Assembly: GCF_000826145.2 (NCBI RefSeq)
Contig: NZ_LN651337.1
Location: 1,665,714 to 1,729,713 of the forward strand
Direction: 5' to 3'
Source: Sporosarcina koreensis
Lineage (GTDB): Bacteria; Bacillota; Bacilli; Bacillales_A; Planococcaceae
DNA: 64,000 nt
A program made the translations under genes and the position numbers. Within the stretch, counting starts at the first letter, position 1, and each line of letters starts with the position of its first letter. Below are positions 25,767 to 34,608 of this stretch, one piece after another. Under the pieces are notes generated by a model, which saw only the letters and a list, made by a program, of their open reading frames with translations, ran no database searches and was not told the origin of the DNA.

Positions 25767-26435
25767 ATGGAACAAGAAAGACATGTACTCGTCGTTTTCC
25801 CGCATCCCGATGATGAAGCATTCGGCGTGTCGGGCACGATCGCGACCTATATTGAAATGGGCGTCCCTGTGACATACGCCTGCCTGACACTCGGCGAAAT
25901 GGGCCGCAACCTCGGCAACCCGCCGTTCGCAACACGCGAAACGCTGCCCGGCATCCGCAAGAAGGAACTGCAGGCCTCTGCTGACGCGATGGGGCTCACC
26001 GATCTCCGGATGATGGGCTTGCGTGACAAAACGGTTGAATTCGAAGACGATGAAAAGATGGTGAAGATGATCCAGGGGCTGATCGACGATACGAACCCGT
26101 CACTCGTCATCACGTTCTACCCAGGGCTGTCGGTACATCCTGACCACGAAGCGACTGCGCGCGCGGTCGTAGAAACGATCCGCCGCATGGACGCCGCCGA
26201 CCGGCCGAAAGCGTATACGATCGCCTTCGACAATGACACGGTCAACCAGATCGGCCAGCCGGATATCCATCATGATGTATCCGGGGTCAATGAGAAAAAA
26301 CTCGGCGCCATGAACGCCCACGCCTCGCAGACAGTCTGGATGATGGAAGATATGCAAAAACGTCTGGACGAGCAGGATCCGGATGCGCTAAAATGGTTGA
26401 ATACAGAACATTTCTACACATATGATTTTTCGTAA
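25767..26435 (+). CDS. bshB2: Bacillithiol biosynthesis deacetylase BshB2
   Basis: A 222-residue zinc-dependent LmbE-family deacetylase. It removes the acetyl group from GlcNAc-malate to give GlcN-malate in bacillithiol synthesis. The metal-binding HPDDE motif is at 13-17 in VVFPHPDDEAFGVSG, and the second metal His is in SVHPDHEATAR. The partner genes bshA and bshC are not in the window. The presence of the gene supports assignment to Bacillales. Confidence 0.93.
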   Translation: MEQERHVLVVFPHPDDEAFGVSGTIATYIEMGVPVTYACLTLGEMGRNLGNPPFATRETLPGIRKKELQASADAMGLTDLRMMGLRDKTVEFEDDEKMVKMIQGLIDDTNPSLVITFYPGLSVHPDHEATARAVVETIRRMDAADRPKAYTIAFDNDTVNQIGQPDIHHDVSGVNEKKLGAMNAHASQTVWMMEDMQKRLDEQDPDALKWLNTEHFYTYDFS

Positions 26436-26449
26436 GGTAAACGCTTCCA
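26435..26449 (+). promoter_or_regulatory. Candidate cre (CcpA) site
   Basis: AGGTAAACGCTTCCA matches the cre consensus WTGNAANCGNWNNCW at all but one position. It lies at the end of bshB2, about 100 bases upstream of the yjiH promoter. Weak evidence. Confidence 0.35.
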
Positions 26450-26527
26450 CTTAGAAAGCTGCCGGAATTGCCCGTTTACCGGGCATCTCTCCGGGTATAC
26501 ATACAGAGCTTTGGACGAAATTTGTTG

Positions 26528-26556
26528 TTTACTTTTCGATGTTCATTCACTAATAT
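26528..26556 (+). promoter_or_regulatory. Sigma-A type promoter of the yjiH-like gene
   Basis: TTTACT, 17 bases, TAATAT. The -10 box overlaps the ARG-box-like palindrome. Confidence 0.55.
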
Positions 26557-26571
26557 GAATAAATATACATA
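26554..26571. promoter_or_regulatory. ARG-box-like operator (candidate ArgR site)
   Basis: TATGAATAAATATACATA fits the ArgR consensus wnTGAATwwwwATTCAnw with one mismatch and overlaps the -10 box of the promoter of the downstream permease. A second TTCAT...ATGAA dyad lies just upstream (26543-26560). Confidence 0.5.
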
Positions 26572-26605
26572 GTATGCAAGACTACTTAATAAGGAGCCTT
26601 CATGT

Positions 26606-27961
26606 ATGAAAAAAGCGTCCCTCTCGACTTGGTTATTGTTCTTACTCCCCTCTTTAGCGGGAGTCCTGCTGTTCATGGTGCCGATGAAATTCGGCGGAGA
26701 ATGGCTCGTGCCGGTTGCTGTATTGGCGGACTGGCTCTCCGGTCTCGTGGAACCGATCATGCCGTTTGCGGCGATGGTTCTTATCATCATCTCAGCGGTC
26801 GGTTCAGTGATTTACCTCTTCATCCCATTCAAGGATAAGGAGAATCCGACGTTCCCTGAAAAACTCTTCAAGATGACAATTTTCTGGACACTGACCCGCG
26901 TGGTCGGGGCAGTCTTCGCTGTCATGGTGACGTTCAAGCTCGGACCGGAGGCCGTCTGGAGCGAAAATACAGGCGGCATGCTGTTATCACCGGACGGCCT
27001 GGTGTCGTTCCTGTATACAATCTTCCTGTTCGCCGGTCTGTTCCTGCCCTTGCTGCTGAATTTCGGTCTGCTCGATTTTTTCGGAACAATGATGATGAAA
27101 ATCATGCGTCCGCTGTTCAAGCTTCCCGGCCGTTCATCGATTGATGCGCTGACATCCTGGGTGGGCGACGGGACGATCGGTGTGCTGCTGACAAGCCAGC
27201 AATATGAGGAAGGCCATTACACCAAGCGGGAAGCTGCCGTCATTGCGACGACGTTTTCGATCGTTTCGATCACCTTCTCGCTGGTCATCATCCGCGAAGT
27301 CAATTTGGAACAATACTTTGTGCCTTTTTACGCGACGGTTGCATTGGTCGGCGTTGTGCTCGGCCTGATCATGCCCCGGATCTATCCGCTTTCCCGGAAA
27401 CCTGACGAACATATAGACGGTTCTCCGCAGGACGACTCGGAAAAAAAGATTCCTGAGGGGTACAATGTGGTAACCCACGGTCTGAAAAGTGCGCTTGAGA
27501 CAGCCGATAAGAACCGTTCCCTTGGCAAAATGGCCGGCGATGGTTTCCGCAACGTCCTCGATATGTGGCTCGGTGTCGCGCCGATCGTCATGGCGTTCGG
27601 TACGATCGCGACGATGCTCGCAGAGTACACGAGCCTCTTCACGATTCTCGGGAAACCGTTCGTACCGCTGCTGAACGTGCTCGGCATTCCGGAGGCAGCG
27701 GAAGCGGGCTCCCTGATGATTGTCGGGATTACCGACATGTTCCTGCCGGCTTTGCTTGCGAACGGTCTGCTTACGGAGCCGATCACGCTCTTTACAGTGG
27801 CCACCATTTCCGTCGTGCAGCTCATTTACTTATCTGAAGTCGGCGGACTGATCTTAGGGACGAAAATCCCAGTCAATCTGTGGGATCTCATCGTCATCTT
27901 CCTGATTCGTACACTGATCGCGCTGCCGATTGTGGCAGGCGTCGCCCACTTGATTTTTTAA
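26606..27961 (+). CDS. YjiH-family membrane permease
   Basis: A 451-residue polytopic protein of the YjiH / nucleoside-recognition (Gate) family, with about ten hydrophobic helices and a hydrophilic loop near residues 262-310. Segments TSWVGDGTIGVLLTSQQYEEGHYTKREAAVIATTFSIVSITFSLVI and GDGFRNVLDMWLGVAPIVMAFGTIATMLAEYT are the two Gate-like halves. The substrate is unknown. The promoter carries an ARG-box-like site, so a link to arginine or peptide metabolism is possible. Monocistronic, with a strong terminator. Confidence 0.85.
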   Translation: MKKASLSTWLLFLLPSLAGVLLFMVPMKFGGEWLVPVAVLADWLSGLVEPIMPFAAMVLIIISAVGSVIYLFIPFKDKENPTFPEKLFKMTIFWTLTRVVGAVFAVMVTFKLGPEAVWSENTGGMLLSPDGLVSFLYTIFLFAGLFLPLLLNFGLLDFFGTMMMKIMRPLFKLPGRSSIDALTSWVGDGTIGVLLTSQQYEEGHYTKREAAVIATTFSIVSITFSLVIIREVNLEQYFVPFYATVALVGVVLGLIMPRIYPLSRKPDEHIDGSPQDDSEKKIPEGYNVVTHGLKSALETADKNRSLGKMAGDGFRNVLDMWLGVAPIVMAFGTIATMLAEYTSLFTILGKPFVPLLNVLGIPEAAEAGSLMIVGITDMFLPALLANGLLTEPITLFTVATISVVQLIYLSEVGGLILGTKIPVNLWDLIVIFLIRTLIALPIVAGVAHLIF

Positions 27962-27963
27962 TG

Positions 27964-28004
27964 AAACCCCCCTCTTTCCGCTTCTGCGGAAGAGGGGTTT
28001 TTTG
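27964..28004 (+). terminator. Terminator of the yjiH-like gene
   Basis: AAACCCCCCTCTTCCGC-type stem closed by GCGGAAGAGGGGTTT and followed by TTTT. Confidence 0.92.
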
Positions 28005-28064
28005 TGTGATGATATGCGGCGGATGGGTTTAATTGGGGAAAATGCAGTGCGTGGGTGCGGCAAT

Positions 28065-28208
28065 TGTGAAGTTATGAGCACTTTGGAGTGGGTTATGAGC
28101 GGAAATCTGGGTTTATGATCACTTCCGAGGGTTTATGAGCAGACACTGGGTTTTATGATCACTTTGGCGAGTTTATGAGCGGAACGGCCGGGTTTATGAT
28201 CACTTTGC
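28065..28208 (+). repeat. Family 2 array, copy c
   Basis: Begins with CAATTGTGAAGTTATGAGC. Cores at 28072, 28093, 28113, 28133, 28153, 28173 and 28194 (21, four of 20, 21). The first 70 or so bases are almost identical to the start of copy d. Confidence 0.95.
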
Positions 28209-28349
28209 TTTCACCAGCGCCCCCTTGCCCCGACGGCACTACGAAAAGGGCGGAGCCGCAGGCGGAGCTGACAAGCCAATCTTTGATTTGTCTGTTTTCT
28301 GCGCGGCTCAGCGATTTGCAGACGTTATTGATTTGCCGCGGACCCGGCA

Positions 28350-28515
28350 ATTGTGAAGTTATGAGCACTTTGGAGTGGGTTATGAGCGGAAATCTGGGTT
28401 TATGATCACTTCCGCGGGTTTATGAGCGAAAACCGGGATTTATGATCACTTTCACGGGTTTATGAGCGGAATGGCGATGTTTATGATCACTTTCCCTGTT
28501 TTATGAGCAAAACGC
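28350..28515 (+). repeat. Family 2 array, copy d
   Basis: Cores at 28359, 28380, 28400, 28420, 28440, 28460, 28481 and 28501. Near-identity with copy c over the leading 70 or so bases points to a recent local duplication. Copies c and d lie between the convergent yjiH-like and tdh genes. The 28209-28349 spacer holds no gene. Confidence 0.95.
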
Positions 28516-28538
28516 CCCGCGCGGCGGGGCGTTCATCA

Positions 28539-29483
28539 TCAGGCGTTCACTTTTTTACGGATCTTCTCGAGCATGTCCGCGACCATCGTGTCCATGTCGT
28601 AGGTTGCTGCAAAGCCCCATTCGGCTTCCGCCGCAGAGCAGTCGAGGGAATTCGGCCAGCTGTCGGCGATCGACTGGCGGACCGGGTCGACGTCATACGC
28701 CAATTCGAATGACGGGATGTGCTTTCGGATGGCTGTGGCCAGCTCTTCCGGATCGAAACTCATCGCCGTCACGTTGAACGCATTCCGGTGGATGAGGTTC
28801 GAGGCGTCCGTCTCCATCAGGTCGACGATCGCCTGCAGGGCATCCGGCATGTACATCATATCCATGTACGTGCCTTCTGCGATGAAGGACGTATACTTCC
28901 CGTCCTCGACCGCTTTGTAGAAGATATCCACTGCGTAGTCGGTCGTGCCGCCGCCGGGCTGTGCGACATACGAAATGAGGCCCGGGAACCGGACGCCGCG
29001 CGTATCGACGCCGAACTTCTCAAAGTAATAGTCACAGAGCAGTTCACCGGAGACTTTGTTGACGCCGTACATCGTCGTCGGCCGCTGGAATGTGTCCTGC
29101 GGCGTATTGTCTTTCGGCGTCGATGGGCCGAATGAGCCGATCGAACTCGGCGTGAAGAACTGCAGATCGAGTGCGCGCGCCGTTTCAAGCGCATTCACCA
29201 GGCCGCCCATATTGAGGTTCCATGCAAGCAGCGGGTTCTCCTCCGCCTTCGCAGACAGCAGTGCTGCCATGTGCATCAGTGTGTCGGCGCCGAATTCTTT
29301 CGCGAGTTCCGTCATCTTCACACCGTCAGTCACGTCAAGAATCGCAAACGGTCCGTCCATCTCCGTCTGAGGCTCCCGGATATCAGTTGCCAGCACATTT
29401 TCCGTTCCATATTCGTTACGCAGTTTGACGATCAGTTCCGAGCCGATCTGACCGAGTGCTCCGGTCACCATGATTTTTTTCAT
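28539..29483 (-). CDS. tdh: L-threonine 3-dehydrogenase, short-chain (epimerase-like) type
   Basis: A 314-residue NAD-dependent enzyme of the extended SDR family. The Rossmann motif GALGQIG (8-14) and the YGVNK catalytic Tyr-Lys pair are present, and the SSIGSFG and RFPGLISY segments fit this form of threonine dehydrogenase rather than sugar epimerases. It oxidises threonine to 2-amino-3-ketobutyrate. The next enzyme of the pathway, Kbl, lies 1.2 kb further on, which supports the call. Two genes of opposite strand lie between them. Confidence 0.88.
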   Translation of the reverse strand: MKKIMVTGALGQIGSELIVKLRNEYGTENVLATDIREPQTEMDGPFAILDVTDGVKMTELAKEFGADTLMHMAALLSAKAEENPLLAWNLNMGGLVNALETARALDLQFFTPSSIGSFGPSTPKDNTPQDTFQRPTTMYGVNKVSGELLCDYYFEKFGVDTRGVRFPGLISYVAQPGGGTTDYAVDIFYKAVEDGKYTSFIAEGTYMDMMYMPDALQAIVDLMETDASNLIHRNAFNVTAMSFDPEELATAIRKHIPSFELAYDVDPVRQSIADSWPNSLDCSAAEAEWGFAATYDMDTMVADMLEKIRKKVNA

Positions 29484-29670
29484 CTGTCTGCCTCCTATGA
29501 CTGTTTGTATTTATGGAGAGGACACATTTTATCAATAAAATAAAAGATCCTTTGTTTCTCGATGAAATCGATTATAAACTGTTCTGCTCATAAAAACAAT
29601 ATTTCATACAGTGATGCAGGTAATTATCTGAAAACTATGCTACAATAAAAGCAATTGGAGGGTGTGTCTC

Positions 29671-30339
29671 TTGAAGAATAATCCATTTATCGTGCGGGGC
29701 ATTGCCCGCTGGCTGATGCTGTTCGCGGGCGGTGTGCTGCTGACAGTCGTCCTGCTGTTCGCGGACATCCCGTTCTGGGCGGTGTTCGCCATCATCATGA
29801 TGCTCTTATTGCTGGTCACCATGGGCTGGCCCCTGTACATCATCTACCTGTCCAGGAACGTGAAGAAAATTGATGCGTTCCTAGCGAAGAACCGGTCGAA
29901 TGCCATCTTCGGCTACGCCTATGCAGTCGGTCATGAACCGGCGGATCGAGTGATCGGCGCGCTGGAAACCATTTTGCAGACGTTCAAGCAGCCGAAACTG
30001 CAGGCGGTGTACGCTGCCAATCTCGCGGTCTGGCAGCGGGATGCCGAAGCGCTGCATCGTCTCGCCATCCACCTGCCGTCTGCGGATTACGTCAATTACT
30101 ACACGGCCTGTGCTGTCCTGATGGAAGGAAATACGGAACGCGCCGAAACAATCCGCCAATCCATCCGGAAGGCCTGGATGTCGCACGCCCTTCAAGCCGG
30201 GATTGCCGGGCAGGCCGGTGACCGGACCGCTTACCGCAGGGAAGCGGAACTGGCGGCAGCCCATTCTCGCGGTGTCCAGCATTACATTATCGTTTCTCTG
30301 TTTGAACGGGAAGACAGCCTTTTCCCGATACCTTCATAG
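29671..30339 (+). CDS. Membrane protein of unknown function
   Basis: A 222-residue protein starting at TTG 29671, nine bases after GGAGGG; GTG 29662 is less well placed. Two hydrophobic helices lie at about 14-33 and 36-58, then a 160-residue cytoplasmic helical region (MKNNPFIVRGIARWLML, AVWQRDAEALHRLAIHLPSADYVNYYTACAVLMEGNTERAETI) resembling a TPR-like solenoid. I do not recognise the family. A TGC-TACAAT extended -10 box lies about 20 bases upstream. Confidence 0.75.
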   Translation: MKNNPFIVRGIARWLMLFAGGVLLTVVLLFADIPFWAVFAIIMMLLLLVTMGWPLYIIYLSRNVKKIDAFLAKNRSNAIFGYAYAVGHEPADRVIGALETILQTFKQPKLQAVYAANLAVWQRDAEALHRLAIHLPSADYVNYYTACAVLMEGNTERAETIRQSIRKAWMSHALQAGIAGQAGDRTAYRREAELAAAHSRGVQHYIIVSLFEREDSLFPIPS

Positions 30340-30350
30340 GAGGGATAGCA

Positions 30351-30521
30351 ATGGAGTACACCGAAGACACAGCCGTTGAACTGAAAGACGGGCGCAGGGG
30401 GGTCATCCTCCTCGTGCGCGCGGACGAGCCGACCCGGTATGACATCGAGCTGACGGACGGTGAGATCACGACCGTCTTCCACGATGAGATTGCGGCCAAA
30501 GACGATTTTCCGGTCAAATGA
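30351..30521 (+). CDS. Small acidic protein of unknown function
   Basis: A 56-residue gene with a strong TAGGAGGGATAGCA site before ATG 30351. The peptide is acidic and strand-rich (AVELKDGRRGVILLVRAD, YDIELTDGEITTVFHDE). It lies 11 bases after the membrane protein gene, probably the same transcript, and is followed by a terminator. Family not recognised; the ribosome binding site and terminator make it a credible gene. Confidence 0.65.
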   Translation: MEYTEDTAVELKDGRRGVILLVRADEPTRYDIELTDGEITTVFHDEIAAKDDFPVK

Positions 30522-30560
30522 AAACAGCCTGGACAGAATTTCTTGTCCAGGCTGTTTTTC
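30521..30560 (+). terminator. Terminator after the small acidic protein gene
   Basis: AAAACAGCCTGGACA pairs with TGTCCAGGCTGTTTTT. Confidence 0.92.
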
Positions 30561-30642
30561 ACGGGTTTGAGCGGTCCCTTCTGTAATCAGTATAGCTGCA
30601 TATCAGCTGACGGCTGCATAATGAGCAGGACTGCCTCCTTTG

Positions 30643-30690
30643 GAAAAGGCTGTTTCCGTTCCCGGGAAAGGGATCGGAAACAGCCTTCTT
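30643..30690 (-). terminator. kbl terminator
   Basis: On the minus strand CGGAAACAGCC-type arms pair and are followed by a T-run; it starts right at the kbl stop. Confidence 0.88.
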
Positions 30691-31881
30691 TTATTGGATG
30701 ACGCCGAGCTCTTTGCCGACTTTTTCATAGATAGCAAGCGCATCATCGAGCATCGCTTTCGTATGGGCAGCGGTCGGCATGTTGCGCACGCGGCCGGTGC
30801 CTTTCGGGACGGTCGGGAAGACGATCGATTTTGCGTAGACGCCTTCTTCCGCCAGCCGTTTGGAGAACTGCTGGGTCAGCTTCTCTTCGCCGATGATGCA
30901 CGGCGTGATCGGTGTTTCGGAATTGCCGATATCGAAGCCGAGCTTCTTCAGGCCGTCTTTCAAGTAGTTGCCGTTCTCCCACAGCTTGTCGTGCAGTTCG
31001 GTGGATGCGCTGATCTTATCGAGCGCCCCCATGATCGCTGCCACGTCGCCCGGCGGTACAGCCGTCGAGAACAGGAACGGACGGGAGCGGACTTTCAGCC
31101 AGTCGATCAGCTTCTGTGTGCCGGCCACATAACCGCCGACAACACCGACTGCCTTCGAGAGCGTTCCCATCTGCATGTCGATCTCCTTTTCAAGGCCGAA
31201 GTGCTTGACGGTCCCCTTCCCTTTTCCGGTGACGCCTGAACCGTGTGCATCGTCAACGTAGGTGATGAGGTCGAATTCCTTTGCAACTTCGACCGCACCC
31301 GGCAGGTTCGCGATGTCGCCGTCCATCGAGAAGACGCCGTCCGTGATGTACATCACTTTGCCGTACTGGCCCGATTCCGTCGCTTCCTTCGCTTTCGCGC
31401 GCAAGTCATCCATATCCTGGTGTTTCACCCGGATGATCTTCGCACCGGAGAGGCGGCAGCCGTCGATGATGGACGCGTGGTTCAGTTCATCGGACAGGAT
31501 CGCGTCGTTTTTGTTCATGACCGCGGAGATGGCCGCCATGTTGCAATTGAAGCCGGACTGGAACGAAATCGCCGCTTCGGTGCCTTTGAACTCGGCGAGT
31601 TTCTTCTCGAGTTCGATATGAATGTCGAGCGTTCCGTTGATGGTGCGGACGGCACCTGCACCGACCCCGTATTTCTTGACCGCTTCGATGTTGAGCTGTT
31701 TCAGGTCTTCATCTGTCGCAAGACCGAGATAGTTGTTGGAGGACAGATTGATGAGTTCTTTGCCTTTGATTTTGATGATCGGGCCGTTCGGGCCTTCGAC
31801 AGGTTCAATTTCGTTATACAGTCCCTGGTCTTTCAGTTCCTGCAGGTTTTCGTCTAGAAATTGGTTGAGTATGTGTGACAA
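30691..31881 (-). CDS. kbl: Glycine C-acetyltransferase (2-amino-3-ketobutyrate CoA ligase)
   Basis: A PLP-dependent alpha-oxoamine synthase of 396 residues that cleaves 2-amino-3-ketobutyrate with CoA to glycine and acetyl-CoA. The start is TTG 31881 ([12 protein letters not shown]) after AAGGGAG; the longer open frame upstream has no support. Signatures are [32 protein letters not shown] and the Schiff-base Lys in [13 protein letters not shown]. With tdh it completes threonine degradation to glycine. It could also be annotated as an 8-amino-7-oxononanoate synthase-like enzyme, but no biotin genes are near. Confidence 0.93.
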   Translation of the reverse strand: MSHILNQFLDENLQELKDQGLYNEIEPVEGPNGPIIKIKGKELINLSSNNYLGLATDEDLKQLNIEAVKKYGVGAGAVRTINGTLDIHIELEKKLAEFKGTEAAISFQSGFNCNMAAISAVMNKNDAILSDELNHASIIDGCRLSGAKIIRVKHQDMDDLRAKAKEATESGQYGKVMYITDGVFSMDGDIANLPGAVEVAKEFDLITYVDDAHGSGVTGKGKGTVKHFGLEKEIDMQMGTLSKAVGVVGGYVAGTQKLIDWLKVRSRPFLFSTAVPPGDVAAIMGALDKISASTELHDKLWENGNYLKDGLKKLGFDIGNSETPITPCIIGEEKLTQQFSKRLAEEGVYAKSIVFPTVPKGTGRVRNMPTAAHTKAMLDDALAIYEKVGKELGVIQ

Positions 31882-31952
31882 ACTGATCTCCCTTTCGACA
31901 CGTGATGCTTTAAGTGTAGCATAATCGGACCGGTTCCCGGTACCGTTGCGTG

Positions 31953-33029
31953 TCAGACCGGCAGCAGGGTGAGCAGTGTCTTCGATTTTTCCGAGAATGC
32001 CTGCTGATCGAGCGCGCTGTCCATTGCGGCATCGATTCTGCCTGTCAATCCGGCATATCGGTGCATCGCTTCCGCCGCTTCGCCTATCGCAGCCTTGTAG
32101 CGGAGACGGATGGCATCGATTTTCCGTTCGGCCAGTTCGTCTTTCGCGCAAAGGCCTGCAAGGTTCAGGATTTCATCGCCTTCCCGCTCGATGTCGTAGA
32201 CGTGCGGTTCCGTAGCATCGATCAGACAGACTGACAGCTCCGGGAATTGGATGACGTCAATGCTTCCGGCGTCCAATCCGCACCAGCCGTATTCGGTATC
32301 GATGCCCCGTTTCTCCGCTTCCGCAGCGAGCGCTTTCATCATCGTCGACTTCCCCGTGCCCGGGAGTGATTTGATGAGGATCCGCCGTTTCGCCGTCTTC
32401 GTGATGGAGGGGATGAAGTCATGCGCACCTGATGCGGACAGCGAGCCGATGATACGGTGGGTGACAACGGCTTCCTTGTTCAGCCGCAAGGTCCCCAACA
32501 GGTCCGCTGCAAGTTTCGCGGTGATGGCCGTATGCTCGGCCCAGTCCATCCGTGCGATGTTGACCGCCTCCCATTCGTCGTGGATGGCCTTCGCTTCCGA
32601 GAGGGACTGCAGCGCTTTTCCTAATACCGCTTCCGCTTCCTCCGTATGCTGGACGATCGACGGATTGACCGCCCGCAGTTTGTCTTCATCATAGACATCA
32701 TAGAAGCTGACAACACGGTGCCGGCCGCCGAGGTCTGCCGGTTCCAGAGAGACCGGCGCGGAGGCGGAGATGTAGAGGATGCCGGCGTCCTTGACGTAGA
32801 TGCCGTCGGTCTTCTCCAGATGCAGCGGGCTGCGGAACCGCTCAATTTCGCAGCCCCGGCTAGCGTAGAGTGCTGCCAGTTCGTTGAGCAGGCCGGACAG
32901 GGCGAATGCCGGCGGTGTTTTGATGAATACCGTGACCGCCGCCTGCCGGATGAGATGATCATACTTATGGATGATGCCGTCTCCTGTATAGGCTGTTCCC
33001 ATAGATTCCGTGATGCTTCCTGTCATCAT
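31953..33029 (-). CDS. Tandem P-loop ATPase of PRK06851 type
   Basis: About 358 residues; ATG 33029 follows AAAGGG. It looks like two copies of one P-loop domain. The C-terminal copy has an intact P-loop, [16 protein letters not shown] (about 215-230), followed by [44 protein letters not shown]. The N-terminal copy has the same layout ([17 protein letters not shown] ... [29 protein letters not shown]), but its P-loop has lost the GxGK residues. This family is common in Firmicutes and its function is unknown. The degenerate first site suggests one catalytic and one structural half. Confidence 0.75.
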   Translation of the reverse strand: MMTGSITESMGTAYTGDGIIHKYDHLIRQAAVTVFIKTPPAFALSGLLNELAALYASRGCEIERFRSPLHLEKTDGIYVKDAGILYISASAPVSLEPADLGGRHRVVSFYDVYDEDKLRAVNPSIVQHTEEAEAVLGKALQSLSEAKAIHDEWEAVNIARMDWAEHTAITAKLAADLLGTLRLNKEAVVTHRIIGSLSASGAHDFIPSITKTAKRRILIKSLPGTGKSTMMKALAAEAEKRGIDTEYGWCGLDAGSIDVIQFPELSVCLIDATEPHVYDIEREGDEILNLAGLCAKDELAERKIDAIRLRYKAAIGEAAEAMHRYAGLTGRIDAAMDSALDQQAFSEKSKTLLTLLPV

Positions 33030-33113
33030 GACCACCCTTTCTGAACACGTCTCTTACAAGATATGAGGAAGGGGACGAAAAAAGCACAGCCGCTGGGGGC
33101 TGTGCCGGGAGAC

Positions 33114-33752
33114 TCATAGAAGGGCTTCGATATTGGGCTCGCCCGCCGCGCGCAGCAGCAGCCGCTGGCACTGGGGCATGGCGATATGGACGACCTGCCC
33201 GATCAGCAGGGCGATGAGAACCGTGCCGATGCCGACGGGTCCGCCGAGCGCCCAGCCGAGCAGCGCGACGATCACTTCGATCGAGGTCCGGACGACTTTT
33301 ACGCTTATATTGAATTTATGGACGATGAGCAGCATGAGGCTGTCCCGCGGGCCTGCTCCCATATTCGGCGAAACATAGAGCCCGATGCCGTACGACATGA
33401 TCACGACCCCGGCGATGAACATGCCGATGGCGCCCGGGATGGTGTGAATGTCAGGCAGCAGCCAGTTGAACAGGTCGATGAACGACCCGAGCAGCAGCAT
33501 GTTGAGCCATGTGCCGTATTTCGGCCATTTCCTCTGGAAGGCGGCCGTCGTCAGGACGATGGCGAGCCCCGTGATGATGCTCCAGGAACCGATTGTCAGG
33601 CCGACCTTCTGGTACAGGCCGACATGCAGGACGTCCCACGGTCCGATGCCAATGAGCTGCCCTTTGATGGTCATCGCGATTCCGAGCGCCAAGATCATCT
33701 GTCCCACTATGAAAAAAATCCATCTCCATTTCCGTAATGTCATCATATGCAT
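33114..33752 (-). CDS. YczE/YyaS/YitT-like integral membrane protein
   Basis: A 212-residue protein with five or six hydrophobic helices. The pattern GIAMTIKGQLIGIGPWDVLHVGLYQKVGLTIGSWSIITG and GLYVSPNMGAGPRDSLMLLIVHKFNISVKVVRT is typical of the YczE family, in which the GxGPxD motif occurs twice as an internal repeat. Its role is unclear; YczE of B. subtilis affects antibiotic production. The ribosome binding site is weak, so the start may be a few codons later. Confidence 0.82.
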   Translation of the reverse strand: MHMMTLRKWRWIFFIVGQMILALGIAMTIKGQLIGIGPWDVLHVGLYQKVGLTIGSWSIITGLAIVLTTAAFQRKWPKYGTWLNMLLLGSFIDLFNWLLPDIHTIPGAIGMFIAGVVIMSYGIGLYVSPNMGAGPRDSLMLLIVHKFNISVKVVRTSIEVIVALLGWALGGPVGIGTVLIALLIGQVVHIAMPQCQRLLLRAAGEPNIEALL

Positions 33753-33883
33753 TCTTCTTTCTGAAGCCGTCGCTGGATGGACGGCGAAATGTCACTGTCC
33801 ATTGTAGCATATGCCTGAGATCGTGGTTTGGCGCGATGGAAGGGTTTTTGTCTGCCGGGTTTTTATGAGGCGGGATGCCGAAG

Positions 33884-34028
33884 GTGTGAAGTTATGAGCG
33901 GTTTCGGCTTGTTTATGAGCACTTTCCTGGGTTTATGATCACTTTCCGTGATTTGTGAGCGAAATACAGTTTTTATGATCACTTTCACGAGTTTATGAGC
34001 GGTTCGACGCTGTTTATGATCACTTTGC
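33884..34028 (+). repeat. Family 2 array, copy e
   Basis: Begins with GGTGTGAAGTTATGAGCGG. Cores at 33892, 33913, 33933, 33953 (TTGTGA variant), 33973, 33993 and 34014 (21, four of 20, 21). Lies between two genes of the same strand (YczE-like upstream, ybaK end). The rest of 33753-34062 shows nothing. Confidence 0.95.
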
Positions 34029-34062
34029 TCTCAGCGAGGCTCCCCGTTCCCGCACAGCCACT

Positions 34063-34536
34063 TTATTTACACAACTCCACAAAGGGCGCTCCTGTCGCCC
34101 GGGCGTAGTCTTCCGGCTTGAGTTTCATCTGGAAGCCAGGTTTACCCGCACTTGCGTAAATGGCAGGTTTGGCTGCCGCCGATTCGTCGAGGAAGACGGG
34201 TAGCTGCTTTTTCATGCCGATGGCGGAACAGCCGCCGCGCACGTAGCCGGTGACAGCGGTGAGCTGCTTCAGCGGAAGCATCTCGATCTTCTTCTCCCCT
34301 GCTGCCCGTGCCGCCTTCTTCAGATCGAGTTCACGGATGACGGGGATGACGAAAACATAATACCGGTCCGTGCCGGCTGTTGCAACGAGCGTTTTAAAGA
34401 CGTCCGCTTCGTCTCCCCCATCCGCCGCTGCATTGGCGTCCTCTGACAGGTCACGTTCCAGCAGCTCATGCGGGATGCCCTCGGCTTCGAGTATGCGGAT
34501 GGCATTCGTTTTGATGTGCTTGTTCTTTTTCGCCAT
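34063..34536 (-). CDS. YbaK/EbsC family Cys-tRNA(Pro) deacylase
   Basis: A 157-residue editing-domain protein that hydrolyses mischarged Cys-tRNA(Pro) in characterised relatives. Family features seen: MAKKNKHIKTNAIRILE at the N-terminus, FKTLVATAGTDRYYVFVIPVIRELDLKKAARAAGEKKIEM with the catalytic Lys region, and GYVRGGCSAIGMKKQLPVFLDE. A typical free-standing YbaK. ATG 34536 follows GGGGAG. Confidence 0.92.
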   Translation of the reverse strand: MAKKNKHIKTNAIRILEAEGIPHELLERDLSEDANAAADGGDEADVFKTLVATAGTDRYYVFVIPVIRELDLKKAARAAGEKKIEMLPLKQLTAVTGYVRGGCSAIGMKKQLPVFLDESAAAKPAIYASAGKPGFQMKLKPEDYARATGAPFVELCK

Positions 34537-34563
34537 AATGCATCTCCCCTTTCTACGTCATTT

Positions 34564-34591
34564 AAAAAACCCGCCACTGGATGGGCGGGTT
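34564..34591 (-). terminator. Terminator downstream of the Ala-rich protein gene
   Basis: AAAAAACCCGCC pairs with GGCGGGT; on the minus strand it ends in a T-run, 18 bases after the stop at 34609. Confidence 0.85.
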
Positions 34592-34608
34592 CGAAGGCTG
34601 TGCGTCAT

